DNA of 64,000 nt, from contig CAVOQC010000001.1 in assembly GCA_963698265.1 (NCBI GenBank), forward strand, positions 930,001-994,000. The letters run 5' to 3'. The stretch is from FEB-7 sp963698265 (GTDB lineage: Bacteria; Pseudomonadota; Gammaproteobacteria; Burkholderiales; Usitatibacteraceae). This document shows, in pieces, positions 10,371-19,676 of this stretch (its first letter is position 1; each line of letters begins with the position of its first letter). The notes under the pieces are model-generated. The model was not told where the DNA came from and searched no databases. It worked only from the letters and a program-made list of their open reading frames with translations. A program made the position numbers and the translations under genes.

Positions 10371-11383
10371 ATTCCAACCCATCCGCGGCCGGCCCGCTTC
10401 TCGAACTGAGGAGCATCTCCAAGCGCTTCACTTCGCGACTCGACCTCGCTTCGCGAATCGCCGCGAGCCTCGGTTCCTCCGCGCGCGAGCAGACGGTTCA
10501 CGCCCTCGATGGAGTCGATCTCGGAGTCGCCGCCGGAGAGGTCGTCGGCCTGGTCGGCGAATCGGGATGCGGAAAGTCGACCCTGGGCCGCATCGTGGCC
10601 CGGATCCTCGAGCCTACGGAGGGCGAGAGGCGATGGAAGGGCCGGCCCTACTCGGCGTACGAATCCGGCGCGTCCCGCACTGAGCGCCTCGCGGTGCAGA
10701 TGATTTTCCAGGATCCCTTCGCGTCGCTCAATCCGCGCCTGCGGATCGTCGACGTGATCGGCGAAGCCCCGGTAGTCCATGGCCTGGTTGCGTCCACGGA
10801 CCGCGAAGCATACGTGGCGGAGATCATGGAGCGCGTGGGCCTGGACGCAACGCTCCTTCGGCGCTTTCCGCACCAGTTCTCCGGCGGGCAACGCAGCCGA
10901 ATCGGCATCGCCCGCGCGCTCGCCGTGAAGCCGAGTTTTCTCGTCTGCGACGAGGCGGTCGCGGCGCTCGACGTGTCGATACAGGCACAGGTCCTGAACC
11001 TCTTCATCCGGCTTCGGGAGGAGTTCGGGCTCACCTATCTCTTCATCAGCCACGACCTCGGGGTGGTGCGCCACCTTTCCGACCGAGTCCTGATCATGTA
11101 CCTCGGGCGGATCGTCGAGTCTGCTCCTTCCGACGAGGTGTTCACGCGCCCCAACCATCCCTACACCCAGGCGCTGCTCGCCGAGATACCGAGACTCGAG
11201 GCAACGAAGCGGGCCTACATTCCCATCAAGGGCGAAATTCCGTCCCCGCTCGACCCGCCCCGCGGATGTCATTTCCACCCGAGGTGCCCGCATTCCACCC
11301 CGCGTTGCCGGACCGAGGCGCCGCGCCTGCGGGAAATCGCTCCCGGCCACGCATCGGCTTGCCATCTCAACGACAATTCATGA
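10367..11383 (+). CDS. Peptide ABC transporter ATP-binding protein (DppF/OppF type)
   Basis: 338 residues. Walker A GESGCGKST is at about residues 64-72, the signature FSGGQRSRIGIARAL near 170, and Walker B FLVCDEAVAALD near 190; the usual P-T of DEPTSALD is replaced by A-V in DEAVAALD. The C-terminal domain carries the CHFHPRCP...C Cys motif. An N-terminal insertion of about 25 residues (TSRLDLASRIAASL) precedes the A-loop. It is the last gene of the importer and overlaps the start of the amidohydrolase gene by four bases (ATGA). Confidence 0.93.
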
Positions 11384-12366
11384 CCCGACACAACGCCTAT
11401 CTTCGAAGCGATCCCCCACAGCTTCGGGCACCGGTAGTCCTCGACTCGCCCCACAGCGGCACAGACTACCCGGAGGACTTCAGGCCCGCCGTGCCTATGT
11501 CGGCTTTGCGAAAGGCCGAGGACGCGTTCGTCGACGAACTCTACGCGTGCGGGCCGAGATTCGGCGCCACACTCATCGCGGCGCGCTTCCCGCGTTCCTA
11601 CGTGGACCCGAACCGTTCGCTTCTCGACGTGGACGCCTCGCTTATGGACGCTCCCTGGCCCGGTCCCGCCGCCGTCTCCCGGAAGACAGAACTGGGCATA
11701 GGACTCATCTGGCGCGTGCTCGACTCGGGAGAACCGATCTACGCGAGGAAGCTCTCCGTGGACGAGGTGCGGCGCCGCATCACGGAGTTTCACCAGCCCT
11801 ATCAGAAAGCCGTCAAGGACGCCCTGGATGCCACGCACGCCCACTTCGGTGCGGTGTGGCACCTGAACTGCCACTCCATGCCGGCCGTGAGCAGCGCCAT
11901 TTCCGAAGAGGGTCCCGGGAAGCCTCGCGCGGATTTCGTTCTCGGCGATCGCGACGGTTCGACCTGCGACCCCGACTTCACGGTGTTCGTCGCCGCGGCA
12001 CTATCGGAAATGGGATACGAGGTGAAGGTGAACGATCCCTACAAGGGAGTGGAGCTGGTTCGGGCGTTCTCCGATCCGTCCACCGGGCGGCACAGCCTCC
12101 AGATCGAGGCCAATCGCAGGCTCTACATGGACGAGCGCACGGGCCTGAAGACGCCCGGCTTCACTCGCCTTGCCAGGGACATCGAGCGCCTGGTCAAGGC
12201 GGTTTGCGACTACGCCACGGAGCGCGGCTCGCATCTTTGCGATGGCCATGGACACACTGCCAACGGCCACCATCACGGCCATGGACACGACCACGGGCAC
12301 GACCATGGGCACGACCATGGGCACGAGAACCCACACCGACACGACCCCGCACCCCCCAAGGACTGA
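11380..12366 (+). CDS. N-formylglutamate amidohydrolase family protein with His-rich tail
   Basis: 328 residues. The catalytic domain (about 1-285) shows the N-formylglutamate amidohydrolase pattern: VLDSPHSGTDYPEDF near the N-terminus, PRSYVDPNR near residue 70, and WHLNCHSMP near 165. Known members hydrolyse N-formyl-L-glutamate to formate and glutamate, the last step of one histidine-degradation route, or related N-acyl substrates. Residues 287-328 form a tail with 15 histidines in 42 positions, built on an HGHD repeat; such tails usually bind Zn, Ni or Co. The start overlaps the transporter ATPase stop by ATGA, so it belongs to the transporter operon. No hut genes are near, so the substrate is uncertain. 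Confidence 0.85.
   Translation: MTRHNAYLRSDPPQLRAPVVLDSPHSGTDYPEDFRPAVPMSALRKAEDAFVDELYACGPRFGATLIAARFPRSYVDPNRSLLDVDASLMDAPWPGPAAVSRKTELGIGLIWRVLDSGEPIYARKLSVDEVRRRITEFHQPYQKAVKDALDATHAHFGAVWHLNCHSMPAVSSAISEEGPGKPRADFVLGDRDGSTCDPDFTVFVAAALSEMGYEVKVNDPYKGVELVRAFSDPSTGRHSLQIEANRRLYMDERTGLKTPGFTRLARDIERLVKAVCDYATERGSHLCDGHGHTANGHHHGHGHDHGHDHGHDHGHENPHRHDPAPPKD
12284..12330 (+). repeat. In-frame 12-bp tandem repeat coding for HGHD units
   Basis: The unit CACGACCATGGG and close variants repeat about four times within the 3' end of the amidohydrolase gene and encode the repeated His-Gly-His-Asp block. Such repeats can change copy number by slippage without shifting the frame. Confidence 0.75.
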
Positions 12367-12377
12367 CACCGACCGCC

Positions 12378-13331
12378 ATGACCAGAATCGCCGTGGAGCT
12401 CTCCGCTCCGAACATCGACGCGCACCGTCGGTCCCCGACCGGGGTTGACTTCGTCCACACTTTCGAGAGCGGCCGTCCCGGCCCGCACGTGATGGTGAAT
12501 GCGATCACGCATGGAAACGAGATCTGCGGCGCCCTGGTGCTCGATCGCCTGCTACGCATGGCGGTGCGACCGGTCCGCGGCGTACTCACGCTCTCTTTCG
12601 CCAATATCGAGGCCTTCTCCCGATTCGACCCCGAGCGCCCCTATGCCACGCGTTTTCTCGACGAGGATTTCAACCGTGTCTGGAATGCGCAGACGCTCGG
12701 CGGCACGCGCGACAGCATAGAGCTGCGTCGTGCCCGGGACCTGCGGCCGTTCGTCGAGGCGGCGGATTTCCTCCTCGACATCCACTCGATGCTCGAACCG
12801 AGCCCTCCCGTGATGATCTGCGGGCCGCTCGACAAGGGAATCCGGTTCGCCTTCGACATTGCGATCCCGCGCGACATCGTATGCGACGGCGGCCATGCCA
12901 ACGGAACGCGCATGCGCGATTTCGAGCAGTTCGGGGATCCCGGCAGCCCCAGGAACGCGTTGCTCGTCGAATGCGGCCAGCACTGGGAGCGCGCGGCCGA
13001 GCATGTCGCGTGGCAGACGACGTGGCGGTTCCTTCGGCACACAGGAGCCGTCGACGCCGATCTGGCCGCGCGCGAGATTGACGCCGCGGAGCCTCCGCCG
13101 CAACGGCTCGTGCGCGTGACGCAAGCCGTGATAGCGCGAACACCGGACTTCCGATTCGCCCGGGAGTTCTCGGGAATGGAGGTGGTCGCCCGCAAAGGCG
13201 ACGTCATCGCCTATGACGGCGCGGAGACGATCCTCGCCCCTTACGACGATTGCGTGCTGGTGATGCCCGTACCGAACAACGTGAAGACAGGCCTCACCGC
13301 AGTCCGTCTCGGCCGGATCGAGTCGCGCTAG
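12378..13331 (+). CDS. Succinylglutamate desuccinylase / aspartoacylase family hydrolase
   Basis: 317 residues from ATG 12378, 11 bases after the amidohydrolase stop. It has the zinc carboxypeptidase-like layout of the AstE/ASPA family: HGNE (His45, Glu48) for two zinc ligands and DIHSM (His136) for the third, with DFNR near residue 100 for substrate carboxylate binding. Members cleave N-acyl groups from amino acids such as N-succinylglutamate or N-acetylaspartate. The position after a peptide-type importer and an N-formylglutamate amidohydrolase suggests joint uptake and deacylation of acylated amino acids. It converges with ntrX, six bases apart. Confidence 0.85.
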   Translation: MTRIAVELSAPNIDAHRRSPTGVDFVHTFESGRPGPHVMVNAITHGNEICGALVLDRLLRMAVRPVRGVLTLSFANIEAFSRFDPERPYATRFLDEDFNRVWNAQTLGGTRDSIELRRARDLRPFVEAADFLLDIHSMLEPSPPVMICGPLDKGIRFAFDIAIPRDIVCDGGHANGTRMRDFEQFGDPGSPRNALLVECGQHWERAAEHVAWQTTWRFLRHTGAVDADLAAREIDAAEPPPQRLVRVTQAVIARTPDFRFAREFSGMEVVARKGDVIAYDGAETILAPYDDCVLVMPVPNNVKTGLTAVRLGRIESR

Positions 13332-13337
13332 CGCGGC

Positions 13338-14621
13338 TCAGGCCGGGGGCTCCTCGCCCCGCGACGATGGCCGGATGCCGAGCTGCTTGAGCTTGCGGTA
13401 CAGGTGCGTGCGCTCGAGGCCGACGCGGTCCGCCACGCGCGACATATTGCCGTCCTCGCGACGGATATGGTGGAGGAAGTATTGCCTCTCGAACTGCTCC
13501 CGGGCCTCTCGAAGCGGCATATCGAGCGATACGCCAACCTCCGACTGGGGCTGGTCGCGCGGCAGCAGCGAAAACTCCTTCGCGACGCGGGCCACGTCTT
13601 CTCCGCCGATCTCGGGGGCGAGCGCGGTGAGCGCAAGCGTCTTCACCGCGTTCTGGAGCACAGGAAGATTGCCGCGCCAATCCAGGTTGCGCAGGGCGTT
13701 CTGCGCCCCCACGGTCAGCGCCTTGAGGGGAACCTCGTTCGCGTCGATGAGCGCGGTGAGCAGACTCGTGGCGAGGTCCGGAACGTCCTCCGCGTGCTCC
13801 GCGATCGACGGGACGCGAATGGTGAGCCCCGAAAGCTGGTGGTAGAGCGCGGCTTCGAAGCTCCCGTCGTCGACCATGCGCGCAATGGGGCTCGACGCCG
13901 CGCAGACGAGCCGCACGTTGAATTTCTCCAACTTGGCGACGAGCTGCGCAAGGCCTTTCTGCTCCGCCTTGCCGAGCAGGCCGAGCTCGTGGATGAAGAG
14001 CGTTCCGTCCTTCGCCTCGTTGAGCGCATCGAAGGGGTTTGCGACCAGCCACTCGACGTCCGCAGGCGCAACCCACGGCGTGTTTGGAAGCAGGAGGTGA
14101 CGCGCCGCGATCTCGAAGCCGCATCCCGGCTCGCCCACGAGGAGCACGGGTGTCCTAAGCCGGCTGACCTGGTCCAGGCGCTGGCGCAACTCCTGCACGA
14201 TCCTCGCTTTCCCGAGTTGGGGCATGGTGAGCCCGGCGCGCGGCAGGACGCGTCCCCCGGCCAGGGCCTTGCCCACGGTCGCGAGCAGTTTCGGAAGGCT
14301 GATGGGCTTCTCGAGGAAATCGAACGCGCCTATGCGCGTGGCTTCCACTGCCGAGTCGATGGTGCCGTGTCCCGACATCATCACGACCGGCATCGTGAGC
14401 AGCCCGGAGCCCGCCCATTCCTTGAGCAGCGTGATGCCGTCCGTGTCGGGCATCCAGATGTCGAGGAGAACGAGATCGGGCCGCATTTCCTTGCGAAGAC
14501 TGCGGGCGGCCTGCGCGTTCTCCGCGAGCCGCACGCCGTATCCCTCGTCCCGCAGGATCTCGAACAGGAGCTCGCGGATGCCGACTTCGTCATCCACGAC
14601 CATGATCTGGTTGGCCGGCAT
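13338..14621 (-). CDS. ntrX: Response regulator NtrX with degenerate AAA+ domain
   Basis: 427 residues. The receiver domain (about 1-120) has the acidic pair Asp10/Asp11, the phospho-acceptor Asp54 and Lys105. A sigma-54-activator-like domain follows but is degenerate: Walker A reads GEPGCGFE (about 163-170) without the lysine, Walker B reads GTLFIHEL (about 206-213) without the aspartate, and the segment holding the sigma-54-contacting GAFTGA loop is missing. A Fis-type helix-turn-helix closes the protein (about 392-418). It should bind DNA under NtrY control but is unlikely to hydrolyse ATP or remodel sigma-54. It lies 14 bases after ntrY. Confidence 0.9.
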   Translation of the reverse strand: MPANQIMVVDDEVGIRELLFEILRDEGYGVRLAENAQAARSLRKEMRPDLVLLDIWMPDTDGITLLKEWAGSGLLTMPVVMMSGHGTIDSAVEATRIGAFDFLEKPISLPKLLATVGKALAGGRVLPRAGLTMPQLGKARIVQELRQRLDQVSRLRTPVLLVGEPGCGFEIAARHLLLPNTPWVAPADVEWLVANPFDALNEAKDGTLFIHELGLLGKAEQKGLAQLVAKLEKFNVRLVCAASSPIARMVDDGSFEAALYHQLSGLTIRVPSIAEHAEDVPDLATSLLTALIDANEVPLKALTVGAQNALRNLDWRGNLPVLQNAVKTLALTALAPEIGGEDVARVAKEFSLLPRDQPQSEVGVSLDMPLREAREQFERQYFLHHIRREDGNMSRVADRVGLERTHLYRKLKQLGIRPSSRGEEPPA

Positions 14622-14635
14622 GGGGGCGACGGCGC

Positions 14636-16756
14636 CTAGGCCGCTTCGCGAAGGGGCAGGACGATGCTCACGTGTGCGCCATGGGGTTTCACGTTCTCCA
14701 CCACGATGTGACCGTGGTGCTCGTCGACGATCTTCTTCACGATCGCGAGGCCGAGGCCTGTCCCCTTGGGCTTGGTGGTTACGTAGGGTTCGAAGATCCT
14801 GCCGAAGACAGCCTCCGCGATCCCCGCCCCGTTGTCGAGCACCGAGAGCGTGATGCCTTCATCCGCAATCGACGAAGTGACGACGATGCGGGGTTGCTCT
14901 TCGCCCGACAGGGCATCGATTGCATTCTGGATCAGGTTGTGGAGCACCTGGCGCAGGAGGGCGGCGTCCGCGGCAACGCGCGGAAGGTTCTCCGCGAGCC
15001 GGGGCTCGATGGGCACGCCCATCGACTCGTAGAGCACCAGCACTTCGCGCACCAGGTCGTTCAGGGAAACCTGCTCGGCGGTCATCCGAGAGGCGCGCGC
15101 GTACTGGCTGAAATCGTCCACCATGCCCTTGAGCGCGGTGACCTGGTTCACGATGGTCCCGGTGGCCCGCTTCAGGACATCTGCGTCCAGGTCGGTGAGC
15201 TTCTGGTGCAGCTTGAGCTGCAGCCGCTCCGCGGAGAGCTGAATCGGCGTGAGCGGGTTCTTGATCTCGTGGGCAAGCCGGCGCGCGACTTCTCCCCATG
15301 CGGCGTCGCGCTGCGCCTGCGCGAGGTGCGTGATGTCGTCGAAAACCACGACGAATCCCGTATCCCCCCGCGTTGCGAGATGGGTACCCCGAACCAGGAG
15401 CGAGCGTGCGCCGTCATGGCGCCGGTAATCGAGTTGCTGCTCCCACTGGCGGCTGGCCGCGGAAGAGAAATGCTTGAGAACCACCTCGGCGAAGGGCGAC
15501 ACGGCCGCGACGTGGGTCGTCCAGTCCTGCAGCTTGAGGCCGTGGAAGGCTCCCGTGGGCACGCCGAGAATCTCGTAGGCGGTGGCGTTGACGGTCTTCA
15601 AGTAGTAGCGCTCGTCGAAGGTGAGCACCCCTGAAGTGAGATTCGACAGAATACTCTCCAGGTATGTCTTGGCATTCTCGAGCTGCTGCTGGTTTCTCTC
15701 CATCGCCTCGGTCGCGTCCGCGATCTGGCGTGTCATCGTGTTGAAGGATTGCGTGAGAACTCCGAACTCGTCGCGGCTTCGCACGGGGTTCAGGCGCGAA
15801 TAGTCCCCCTTCGCGATCGCGCGCGTTGCCTCGGCTAGGGCGGACAACGGAGCCGACAGGCGCTCCGAAAGCAGGAACGCGAGCGCGATGGACGAAAAGA
15901 GCGTGAGCAGCATCGCCAGCGTGAGGGTGAGGCCGAAGATGCGCTTCAGGCCGACCCTCGCGAGGGTGAGTTCCTGGTAGTCGCGCCAGCCCTGGTCGAC
16001 AACCCGCGCGTCCTGCGCGACAGCCGGGGGAACGCGCTGGAGAACCTGGAGTATCCGGATGTCCTCCGCTATGGTCAGCACGTTCACCGGGACGATCACG
16101 CGCATCACCAGCCCGCGATCGGGAATCGAGTCCACCGATCTCACGGGTTGCTGCGCGCGGACCTGGCGCAACAGATTCGCGGCGGGAAGATCGGGCTGCA
16201 TCGAGGTCGACTCCGTCCCCGCGAACGCGATGACCTTTCCACGCTGGGTCAGGAGCGTGGCTTCCTCCACGCCGTACTGCTCTCGCAGGCGGCTCAGCGT
16301 CGCAGGTTCCACGGCCTGCGCGGTGGCAAGTGACTGGGCCATGCTTCCGGCCTTCTGGCTTAGCTCGCGAAGGGAGCTGTCGAGAGAGCTCCTGGCGAGG
16401 TTCAGGCCGCCTTCGAGCGCCTTGTCCATGCGAACGTCGAACCACGATTCGATGGAACTTTGCAGGAACTGGAAGGAGATGGCGTAGACGAGCCCACCCG
16501 GAACGAGGGCCATGAGGACGAAGACCACGAGAAGGCGAAGCGTGAGCTTGGAGCCGAACACGCGCTCCTTGAGCTTTCGCCGCAGGACGAACAGCTGGTA
16601 ACCGATGAGCAGCATGAGGCTCAGGGAAAGCAGTCCGCCGAGCCCGAGGAGGGCCGGGTAGTTCTGCGTGAAGAGCGCCGTGTTCGATGAGGCCTGCGAC
16701 ATGAGGTAGACGAGACCTGCGCCCGTCACCACGCACAGCAAAATCAACGGCCTCAT
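14636..16756 (-). CDS. ntrY: Membrane sensor histidine kinase NtrY
   Basis: 706 residues from ATG 16756, chosen because it overlaps the DUF4390 stop in an ATGA junction; an upstream in-frame start at 16780 would add eight residues. N-terminal membrane spans (two or three before residue 100) and another span near 280-305 flank a large periplasmic region. HAMP (about 310-360) and PAS (about 370-470) domains follow. The H box HEIKNPLTPIQLSAERL has the phospho-acceptor His near residue 496, then the N box (LIQNAIDAL) and G boxes (DNGAGI, GTGLGLAIV). It is the partner of NtrX, and in related bacteria controls respiratory and nitrogen-metabolism genes. Confidence 0.93.
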   Translation of the reverse strand: MRPLILLCVVTGAGLVYLMSQASSNTALFTQNYPALLGLGGLLSLSLMLLIGYQLFVLRRKLKERVFGSKLTLRLLVVFVLMALVPGGLVYAISFQFLQSSIESWFDVRMDKALEGGLNLARSSLDSSLRELSQKAGSMAQSLATAQAVEPATLSRLREQYGVEEATLLTQRGKVIAFAGTESTSMQPDLPAANLLRQVRAQQPVRSVDSIPDRGLVMRVIVPVNVLTIAEDIRILQVLQRVPPAVAQDARVVDQGWRDYQELTLARVGLKRIFGLTLTLAMLLTLFSSIALAFLLSERLSAPLSALAEATRAIAKGDYSRLNPVRSRDEFGVLTQSFNTMTRQIADATEAMERNQQQLENAKTYLESILSNLTSGVLTFDERYYLKTVNATAYEILGVPTGAFHGLKLQDWTTHVAAVSPFAEVVLKHFSSAASRQWEQQLDYRRHDGARSLLVRGTHLATRGDTGFVVVFDDITHLAQAQRDAAWGEVARRLAHEIKNPLTPIQLSAERLQLKLHQKLTDLDADVLKRATGTIVNQVTALKGMVDDFSQYARASRMTAEQVSLNDLVREVLVLYESMGVPIEPRLAENLPRVAADAALLRQVLHNLIQNAIDALSGEEQPRIVVTSSIADEGITLSVLDNGAGIAEAVFGRIFEPYVTTKPKGTGLGLAIVKKIVDEHHGHIVVENVKPHGAHVSIVLPLREAA

Positions 16757-17355
16757 GGATGGACGATCCACCGATACCAATCCGATGCTAGGTTCCAGTC
16801 GCGCGAAGCGACCGCGTTGAGTTGGAAGGGTTTGGGCAACTGTGTCGTATCGAGCCGCATGCGGATGGCGGCCTGATACTCACCCTGCTTGCGCAGCGCC
16901 CCAGCGTCGGCGACAGGCCAGCCGCGTACGCGTGCCAGGGCGCTCACGATGTCCTCAAACTGGGTGAAGTTCTGGTATGCGCTGCCCGCCGAAAGCCTGT
17001 ATTGCCGAAGCAGCGGTGTGTACGTGATCTTGTAGGTTTGGGTGAGCTGGACGGGCTTCTCGTCGAACCAGTACCAGCGCGGCTTGTAGAGCTCGAACTC
17101 GACGACGAAGTAGAGCGCGACTCCGCGATTCACGGCCTCCTCGAGGCCGGGACTGAAGCGGATGTCGAACTCCGCGTCGAGGTGATATCCGTCGGGACCG
17201 GATTCGACCTTCGCAAATACCGGGTTGATGCCGTCGGCGTTCGCCGGCCCCGCCGCGAGGAGCGCGCACCACGCCAGCAGCAACGCCCCCAACACGAGGC
17301 GCCATGGCGCGCTAGCGCTTTTCGAGCAGGGCGAAGAAGAATCCATCGTGGTCAT
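16753..17355 (-). CDS. DUF4390 domain exported protein
   Basis: 200 residues with an N-terminal signal peptide (hydrophobic stretch about residues 18-38, cleavage near ANA-DG). The rest matches the DUF4390 family, seen between rsmB and ntrY in many betaproteobacteria: a predicted beta-rich periplasmic domain with KPRWYWFDEKP and TPLLRQYRLS segments. No biochemical function is established. Its first 44 bases overlap the rsmB 3' end in another frame; a second ATG at 17346 lies inside the same overlap. The operon position suggests a link to the NtrYX signal, which is inference. Confidence 0.82.
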   Translation of the reverse strand: MTTMDSSSPCSKSASAPWRLVLGALLLAWCALLAAGPANADGINPVFAKVESGPDGYHLDAEFDIRFSPGLEEAVNRGVALYFVVEFELYKPRWYWFDEKPVQLTQTYKITYTPLLRQYRLSAGSAYQNFTQFEDIVSALARVRGWPVADAGALRKQGEYQAAIRMRLDTTQLPKPFQLNAVASRDWNLASDWYRWIVHP

Positions 17356-18580
17356 CGTCTGGCATTATCCGGCCGCCTTCGGGGGCGCCGGCCTGTAATG
17401 GAGCAATGCGCGCGTCCGCCCGCCGGGCCAGAAACGATTCCACGGAGGACTCGTTTTCTTCCCGGAAGACGGAGCAAGTTACATAGAGCAATTTACCACT
17501 AGTCTCAAGGACTTGCCACACACCTTCGAGCAGCCGGACCTGTTGTGCGGCGAACTTTGCCAGGTCCGACGGACGCCGGTTCCAGCGGACGTCCGGGTGG
17601 CGCCGGGCCACCCCGGAGGCGCTGCAGGGGGCATCGAGCAGAATCCGCTGGAACGGGCGGCCGTCCCACCAGGCGGACGGGTCGGCGGCGTCGGCACAGG
17701 CGAGGGTCGCCTGCAAGTCGAGCCGGACGAGGTTCTCGCGAACCCGCTCCAGCCTTTCCGCGTCGTCATCGATGGCCAGCAGGTCCAGGTCGGAGAGCTC
17801 GAGGAGATGGCCCGTCTTGCCTCCGGGTGCTGCGCAAGCGTCGAGGACGCGCTGCCCATCCTGGACGTCGAGGAGCCTCGCTGCCCACTGGGCGCCGGCG
17901 TCCTGAACGCTCGAGAAACCGTCGGCGAATCCGGGCACTTCCCCGACCGGTCTCGGGTCTATCCGCACCGCCGAGCCGCCCAAGGGCTTGGCGTCGATTC
18001 CCGCCTGTCGAAGGCGAACGAGGTATTCGTCTACGGTCGTACGCCGGACATTCACGCGCAGCGTCATGGGCGGGTGCCTGTTCTCCGAGGCCAGGATGCT
18101 TTCCCATTCCGCTGGATGCTGTTCCTTGAGCTTGCGAACCCACCATTCGGGAAATCCGTATCGAGCCTCCGGGGTAGTCCAGGCTTCCCTACCAAGGTCC
18201 TTCTGGCGGCGAAGAAAATTGCGCAGAACGGCGTTCACCAGTCCGCGCGCAGCGGGCTGTCCGAGGCGCTCGGCCGCCTGCACGGCGTGGTCCACAATGG
18301 CGTAGGGCTTCGCTCGCGTGAACTGCAACTGCGCGAGTCCAACCAGGAGAAGGCTGCGCAATCCCGAATGGCGCACGGGTGTGAGCAGCAGCTTCGCGAG
18401 CTGCGCCTCGAGCAATCCCAGCGAGCGCATGCCCTCGTAGCAGATCTCGCGCACTACGGCCCGCTCGCCGGAGTCCAGGGTTGGATGCTGTCGGAAGGCG
18501 TCGACAAAGGCCGAAGAAAGATTGCGGCCGGCGAGCGTCGCGCCGATCACGGCGGCAGCACAGAGTTGGATGTCGAGCAC
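17312..18580 (-). CDS. rsmB: 16S rRNA (cytosine-967-C5)-methyltransferase RsmB
   Basis: 422 residues from a GTG start. The N-terminal NusB-like RNA-binding domain (about 1-140) is followed by a RsmF-like segment and the SAM-dependent Rossmann domain (about 230-420) with DACAAPGGKTGHLLE for SAM binding. The catalytic cysteines lie in LLDAPCSASG and YVTCSVFREENE. It methylates C967 of 16S rRNA. It belongs to the def-fmt-rsmB-DUF4390-ntrY-ntrX operon; 149 bases separate it from fmt, where many relatives carry htpX, absent here. Confidence 0.94.
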   Translation of the reverse strand: MLDIQLCAAAVIGATLAGRNLSSAFVDAFRQHPTLDSGERAVVREICYEGMRSLGLLEAQLAKLLLTPVRHSGLRSLLLVGLAQLQFTRAKPYAIVDHAVQAAERLGQPAARGLVNAVLRNFLRRQKDLGREAWTTPEARYGFPEWWVRKLKEQHPAEWESILASENRHPPMTLRVNVRRTTVDEYLVRLRQAGIDAKPLGGSAVRIDPRPVGEVPGFADGFSSVQDAGAQWAARLLDVQDGQRVLDACAAPGGKTGHLLELSDLDLLAIDDDAERLERVRENLVRLDLQATLACADAADPSAWWDGRPFQRILLDAPCSASGVARRHPDVRWNRRPSDLAKFAAQQVRLLEGVWQVLETSGKLLYVTCSVFREENESSVESFLARRADARIAPLQAGAPEGGRIMPDDDHDGFFFALLEKR

Positions 18581-18729
18581 GGTTCGTATGGGGCGGTGGT
18601 CGGAGGAGCCGTCCGCCGGTGGGTTTTCAGTATGCGCTTGCGCCCTGGGGCGGGGTTTGCCCGACTTGGTATGGGCGGTCCGACCGCAGTCCGGGAACGG
18701 CGTTCGGGGCTACCACAAGAAATACGGGC

Positions 18730-19665
18730 TCATGTGTCCCCCGGGACTGTCGCAAGCCGGGTTCCGGGCGGCATCGGACGGCCTTTCAGGAAATCGACTG
18801 CGGACATGCGTTTGGACCCGGGCCTCTGGACGATAGTGAGCGCTAATGCGCCTACTCCGCAGGCAATCACCGGCCGCCCTTGGTCGAAACCAATAACCGT
18901 TCCTGGCGCGCCGGACGATCCGAGCGGCGCCGACTCCCAGATCTTGAGCACTGCGCCACCGAAGCCTGATTCGGCCCCTGGAAAAGGATTGAGTGCTCGG
19001 ACTTGCCTGTCCAGCGTTCTGGCATCGCGCGACCAGTCGATCTGGGCTTCTGCCTTGTCGACCTTCGCCGCGTAGCTTGCCCTGCCTGCGTCCTGAGGGC
19101 GGGGCGCCAGCGACCCGAGCTGGTCGAGCGCATCCACGATCGCCTCGGCACCCACCCTCGCCAACTTTACGGTGAGGCTCGCCGTGGTATCGGCAGGCTC
19201 GATGGGTATGCGCCTTTCCAGCAGCACGGGCCCGGTGTCCAAGCCGGGTTCCATGACCATGATCGTTACGCCCGTCTCCTCGTCTCCGGCCAGGATCGCC
19301 CGTTGAATCGGGGCCGCCCCGCGCCATCGGGGAAGCAAGGAGGCGTGGATGTTCAGGCACCCTCGCGGCGGGATAGCGAGCACTGACTGCGGAAGAATGA
19401 GTCCATAGGCCGCGACTACGATCGCTTCCGGGGCAGTTTCCTGGATGAGCGCGATGGCCTCTACCGATTTCAGGGAAACCGGTTTTGCAACAGGGAGTTG
19501 CAGTTCCGAAGCTACTTCCGCCACCGCGCTGGCCTTGGGCTTCAGGCCGCGGCCGGATGGGCGGTCGGGCTGGGTCAGTACGAGTGCGATCTCGTGCCTG
19601 GCACCATGCAACGACCGGAGGGCACTGGCGGCAAAAGGGGGCGTTCCGGCGAAAACGAGGCGCAA
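18730..19665 (-). CDS. fmt: Methionyl-tRNA formyltransferase
   Basis: 311 residues if translation starts at the TTG at 19665; the frame is open further upstream, but that part overlaps def and has no homology. The conserved LVFAGTPPFAASAL begins one residue after the TTG. The formyl-transfer motif LNIHASLLPRWRGAAPI is near residue 105 and a C-terminal beta-barrel domain follows. It formylates Met-tRNA(fMet) using 10-formyl-THF. The TTG lies 11 bases after the def stop with only a weak ribosome binding site, fitting translational coupling to def. Confidence 0.93.
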   Translation of the reverse strand: MRLVFAGTPPFAASALRSLHGARHEIALVLTQPDRPSGRGLKPKASAVAEVASELQLPVAKPVSLKSVEAIALIQETAPEAIVVAAYGLILPQSVLAIPPRGCLNIHASLLPRWRGAAPIQRAILAGDEETGVTIMVMEPGLDTGPVLLERRIPIEPADTTASLTVKLARVGAEAIVDALDQLGSLAPRPQDAGRASYAAKVDKAEAQIDWSRDARTLDRQVRALNPFPGAESGFGGAVLKIWESAPLGSSGAPGTVIGFDQGRPVIACGVGALALTIVQRPGSKRMSAVDFLKGRPMPPGTRLATVPGDT

Positions 19666-19676
19666 GCGGGCGAAGG

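Noticed and set aside
12273..12512. Minus-strand frame opposite the His-rich repeat
   Set aside because: It is only the complement of the tandem repeat, giving Trp/Ser/Cys/Pro-rich low-complexity sequence.
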